From Clostridia bacterium (GTDB taxonomy: Bacteria > Bacillota > Clostridia > SK-Y3 > JACMMQ01): a DNA stretch of 7,225 nucleotides. The notes beneath the pieces are model-generated. The model had not been told where the DNA came from, did no database searches, and saw only the letters and a program-made list of their open reading frames with translations. Below, piece by piece: positions 5,861-7,225 of the stretch. Positions within the stretch are counted from its first letter, which is position 1, and every line of letters begins with the position of its first letter. The stretch is from contig JACMMQ010000109.1 in assembly GCA_014378955.1 (NCBI GenBank), positions 1 to 7,225 of the forward strand. The letters are read 5' to 3'. Made by a program: the position numbers and the translations under genes.

Positions 5861-5871
5861 ACAAAAGTTCT
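5858..5871 (-). promoter_or_regulatory. Candidate LexA (SOS) box overlapping the lexA -35
   Basis: On the minus strand this reads AGAACTTTTGTTTG. It keeps the GAAC-N4-GTT core of the Bacillota SOS box (GAAC-N4-GTTC), with T in place of the last C. It overlaps the lexA -35 hexamer, the expected place for self-repression. The imperfect half-site lowers confidence. Confidence 0.5.
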
Positions 5872-5911
5872 GCTCTTTGCGAAATTTTTTAAAGTTTTCA
5901 TGTTCAAGAAC

Positions 5912-5920
5912 TGGTATAAA
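5912..5920 (+). promoter_or_regulatory. Possible extended -10 promoter for the nucleotidyltransferase gene
   Basis: TGG at 5912-5914 directly precedes TATAAA (5915-5920), an extended -10 arrangement. No good -35 is seen 16-18 bases upstream. Transcription would begin near 5927, about 55 bases before the GTG start. Confidence 0.4.
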
Positions 5921-5981
5921 TAGGACATATTGGGTAAATAATATCCATGATAAAGAACGAAAATAATGGGAGGTCGATTGT

Positions 5982-7225
5982 GTGAAAGCTATTATTATGG
6001 CTGGGGGCGAGGGAACGAGGCTGAGACCACTAACCTGTGGACAGCCAAAACCGATGGTGCCTGTGATGAACCGTCCTGTGATGGAGCACATCATCAATTT
6101 ACTCAAGCAGCACAACATTTTAGACATTGGTGTGACGTTGCAATATTGCCCAGAGGCCATTATCAATTATTTTGGAGATGGTGAGCGCTTTGGTGTACAT
6201 TTAAGATATTATACAGAGGAGCAACCGCTCGGTACTGCAGGCTCTGTAAAAAATGCAGAGGACATGCTAGACGAAACGTTTATTGTAATCAGCGGTGATG
6301 CCTTGACCGATTTAGATATAACCACTGCGATTGACTTTCACCGACAAAAGCAGTCACAAGCAACACTTGTTTTAACACGTGTACCGATGCCGCTAGAATA
6401 CGGCGTTGTGATGACGGACAGCACAGGAAAAATTGTACGCTTTTTTGAAAAACCCCAATGGAATGAAGTGTTTAGCGACACGGTGAATACAGGGATTTAC
6501 ATTTTAGAGCCATCCGTTTTACAGCAATATGAAAAAAATAAAAACTTTGATTTTGGCAAGGATGTATTCCCAAATCTTTTGGCACAAAATGCACCCATGT
6601 TTGGGTATGTGTCAGCTGATTATTGGTGTGATATTGGTGATTTAGATGCATATATGCAGTGTCACTGTGATATATTAGATAAAAAGGTTGGTATTCGCTT
6701 TCATGCAAATGAGGTATTGCCTGGGGTGTGGATGGAGGAAGGCGTGCAAATTGATGAGGGCGCTATCATCAAAAAGCCTTGTTGGATTGGGCAAAATGCA
6801 CACATTCAAAAGAACGCCGTTGTAGAAGAGTATTCGGTCGTAGGACAGCAATGCCTTATTTCAGAAGGTGCCTCACTCAAACGTGCCATTATTTGGCAGG
6901 GTGCAAAAATAGGCAGTCAAGCACAGCTGAGAGGGTGTACAATCTGTGGGTCTGTCAATGTAGGGTTTCAAGCACAAATTTATGAAAAAAGCGTAATTGG
7001 TGATCGCACGATGATCGGCGAAAAGGCAATTATCAAGCCTTCCATCAAAATATGGCCTGCAAAAACGGTCGAAGGTGGTGCAACAGTCTCAGCCAATTTG
7101 GTGTGGGGAAGCCGTACCAATCGGTCGTTGTTTGGTGAGCGTGGCATCAGTGGTGAAATCAATGTGGATGTGACCCCTGAATTTGCATCTCGCTTAGGCA
7201 CAGCATTTGGTGCAATGATGGGCGC
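5982..7225 (+). CDS. Sugar-phosphate nucleotidyltransferase (mannose-1-phosphate guanylyltransferase-like) fused to phosphomannomutase-like domain, 3' truncated by window
   Basis: An open frame from GTG 5982 reaches the window end (414 complete codons), with GGGAGG at 5968-5973, eight bases before the start. Residues 1-230 form a nucleotidyltransferase domain: signature [13 protein letters not shown] at 6-18, QPKP at 21-24, SGDALTDLD at 104-112 and FEKP at 155-158. Residues 250-375 look like left-handed beta-helix repeats (for example [20 protein letters not shown]). From about 383, [20 protein letters not shown] matches the first strand and helix of the phosphoglucomutase/phosphomannomutase fold. 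Such fusions, usually about 800 residues, would make sugar-1-phosphate and then the NDP-sugar, probably GDP-mannose, for surface glycans. The mutase active-site serine lies beyond the window. The substrate is uncertain; glucose-1-phosphate is the main alternative. Confidence 0.88.
   Translation, partial: MKAIIMAGGEGTRLRPLTCGQPKPMVPVMNRPVMEHIINLLKQHNILDIGVTLQYCPEAIINYFGDGERFGVHLRYYTEEQPLGTAGSVKNAEDMLDETFIVISGDALTDLDITTAIDFHRQKQSQATLVLTRVPMPLEYGVVMTDSTGKIVRFFEKPQWNEVFSDTVNTGIYILEPSVLQQYEKNKNFDFGKDVFPNLLAQNAPMFGYVSADYWCDIGDLDAYMQCHCDILDKKVGIRFHANEVLPGVWMEEGVQIDEGAIIKKPCWIGQNAHIQKNAVVEEYSVVGQQCLISEGASLKRAIIWQGAKIGSQAQLRGCTICGSVNVGFQAQIYEKSVIGDRTMIGEKAIIKPSIKIWPAKTVEGGATVSANLVWGSRTNRSLFGERGISGEINVDVTPEFASRLGTAFGAMMG

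Noticed and set aside
5902..5911. GTTCAAGAAC as a LexA box between lexA and the nucleotidyltransferase gene
   Set aside because: The half-sites face the wrong way and have a two-base spacer. The SOS box is GAAC-N4-GTTC.
5966..6184. Plus-strand frame overlapping the start of the nucleotidyltransferase gene
   Set aside because: It is a different frame over a region that clearly encodes the GGEGTRLRP signature in the GTG-started frame, and it has no supporting motif.

Overview
The window looks like chromosomal DNA from a low-GC Bacillota, most likely a clostridial lineage. This rests on the AT-rich base composition, strong GGAGG-type ribosome binding sites, use of TTG and GTG starts, a Gram-positive-type LexA, and an MntR plus NRAMP manganese pair. 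No RNA gene, CRISPR array, transposase or phage gene is visible. The species cannot be named from the sequence.

Layout: positions 1-1350 are the tail of a plus-strand operon: the last codons of a PrmA-like ribosomal protein L11 methyltransferase, rsmE (16S rRNA m3U1498 methyltransferase), an unrecognised four-helix membrane protein, and a perfect-stem terminator. Then comes the first copy (1387-1632) of a roughly 246-bp structured repeat. Directly after it lie mntR (DtxR/MntR-type regulator) and mntH (NRAMP metal transporter), separated by an 88-base leader rich in regulatory structure. Next is a membrane-anchored GGDEF diguanylate cyclase with its own good promoter and a strong terminator. 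The second repeat copy (4921-5167, same orientation) fills the space between that terminator and the 3' end of minus-strand lexA. LexA is divergent from the last gene, a GTG-started sugar-phosphate nucleotidyltransferase fused to a phosphomannomutase-like domain, which runs off the window end.

How the parts work together: prmA and rsmE modify the translation machinery. mntR-mntH is a self-contained manganese-sensing and uptake unit. The diguanylate cyclase makes c-di-GMP, apparently without the usual product-inhibition arginine. lexA carries a plausible self-binding box over its own -35. The nucleotidyltransferase-mutase probably supplies nucleotide sugar for surface glycans.

The most unusual features are two. 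First, the pair of structured repeats: their outer parts are nearly identical, while their divergent middles keep the same hairpins through paired base changes. Second, the mntR-mntH gap: an 11-bp inverted repeat can hide the mntH ribosome binding site on long transcripts, and a perfect 14-bp palindrome sits between its arms.
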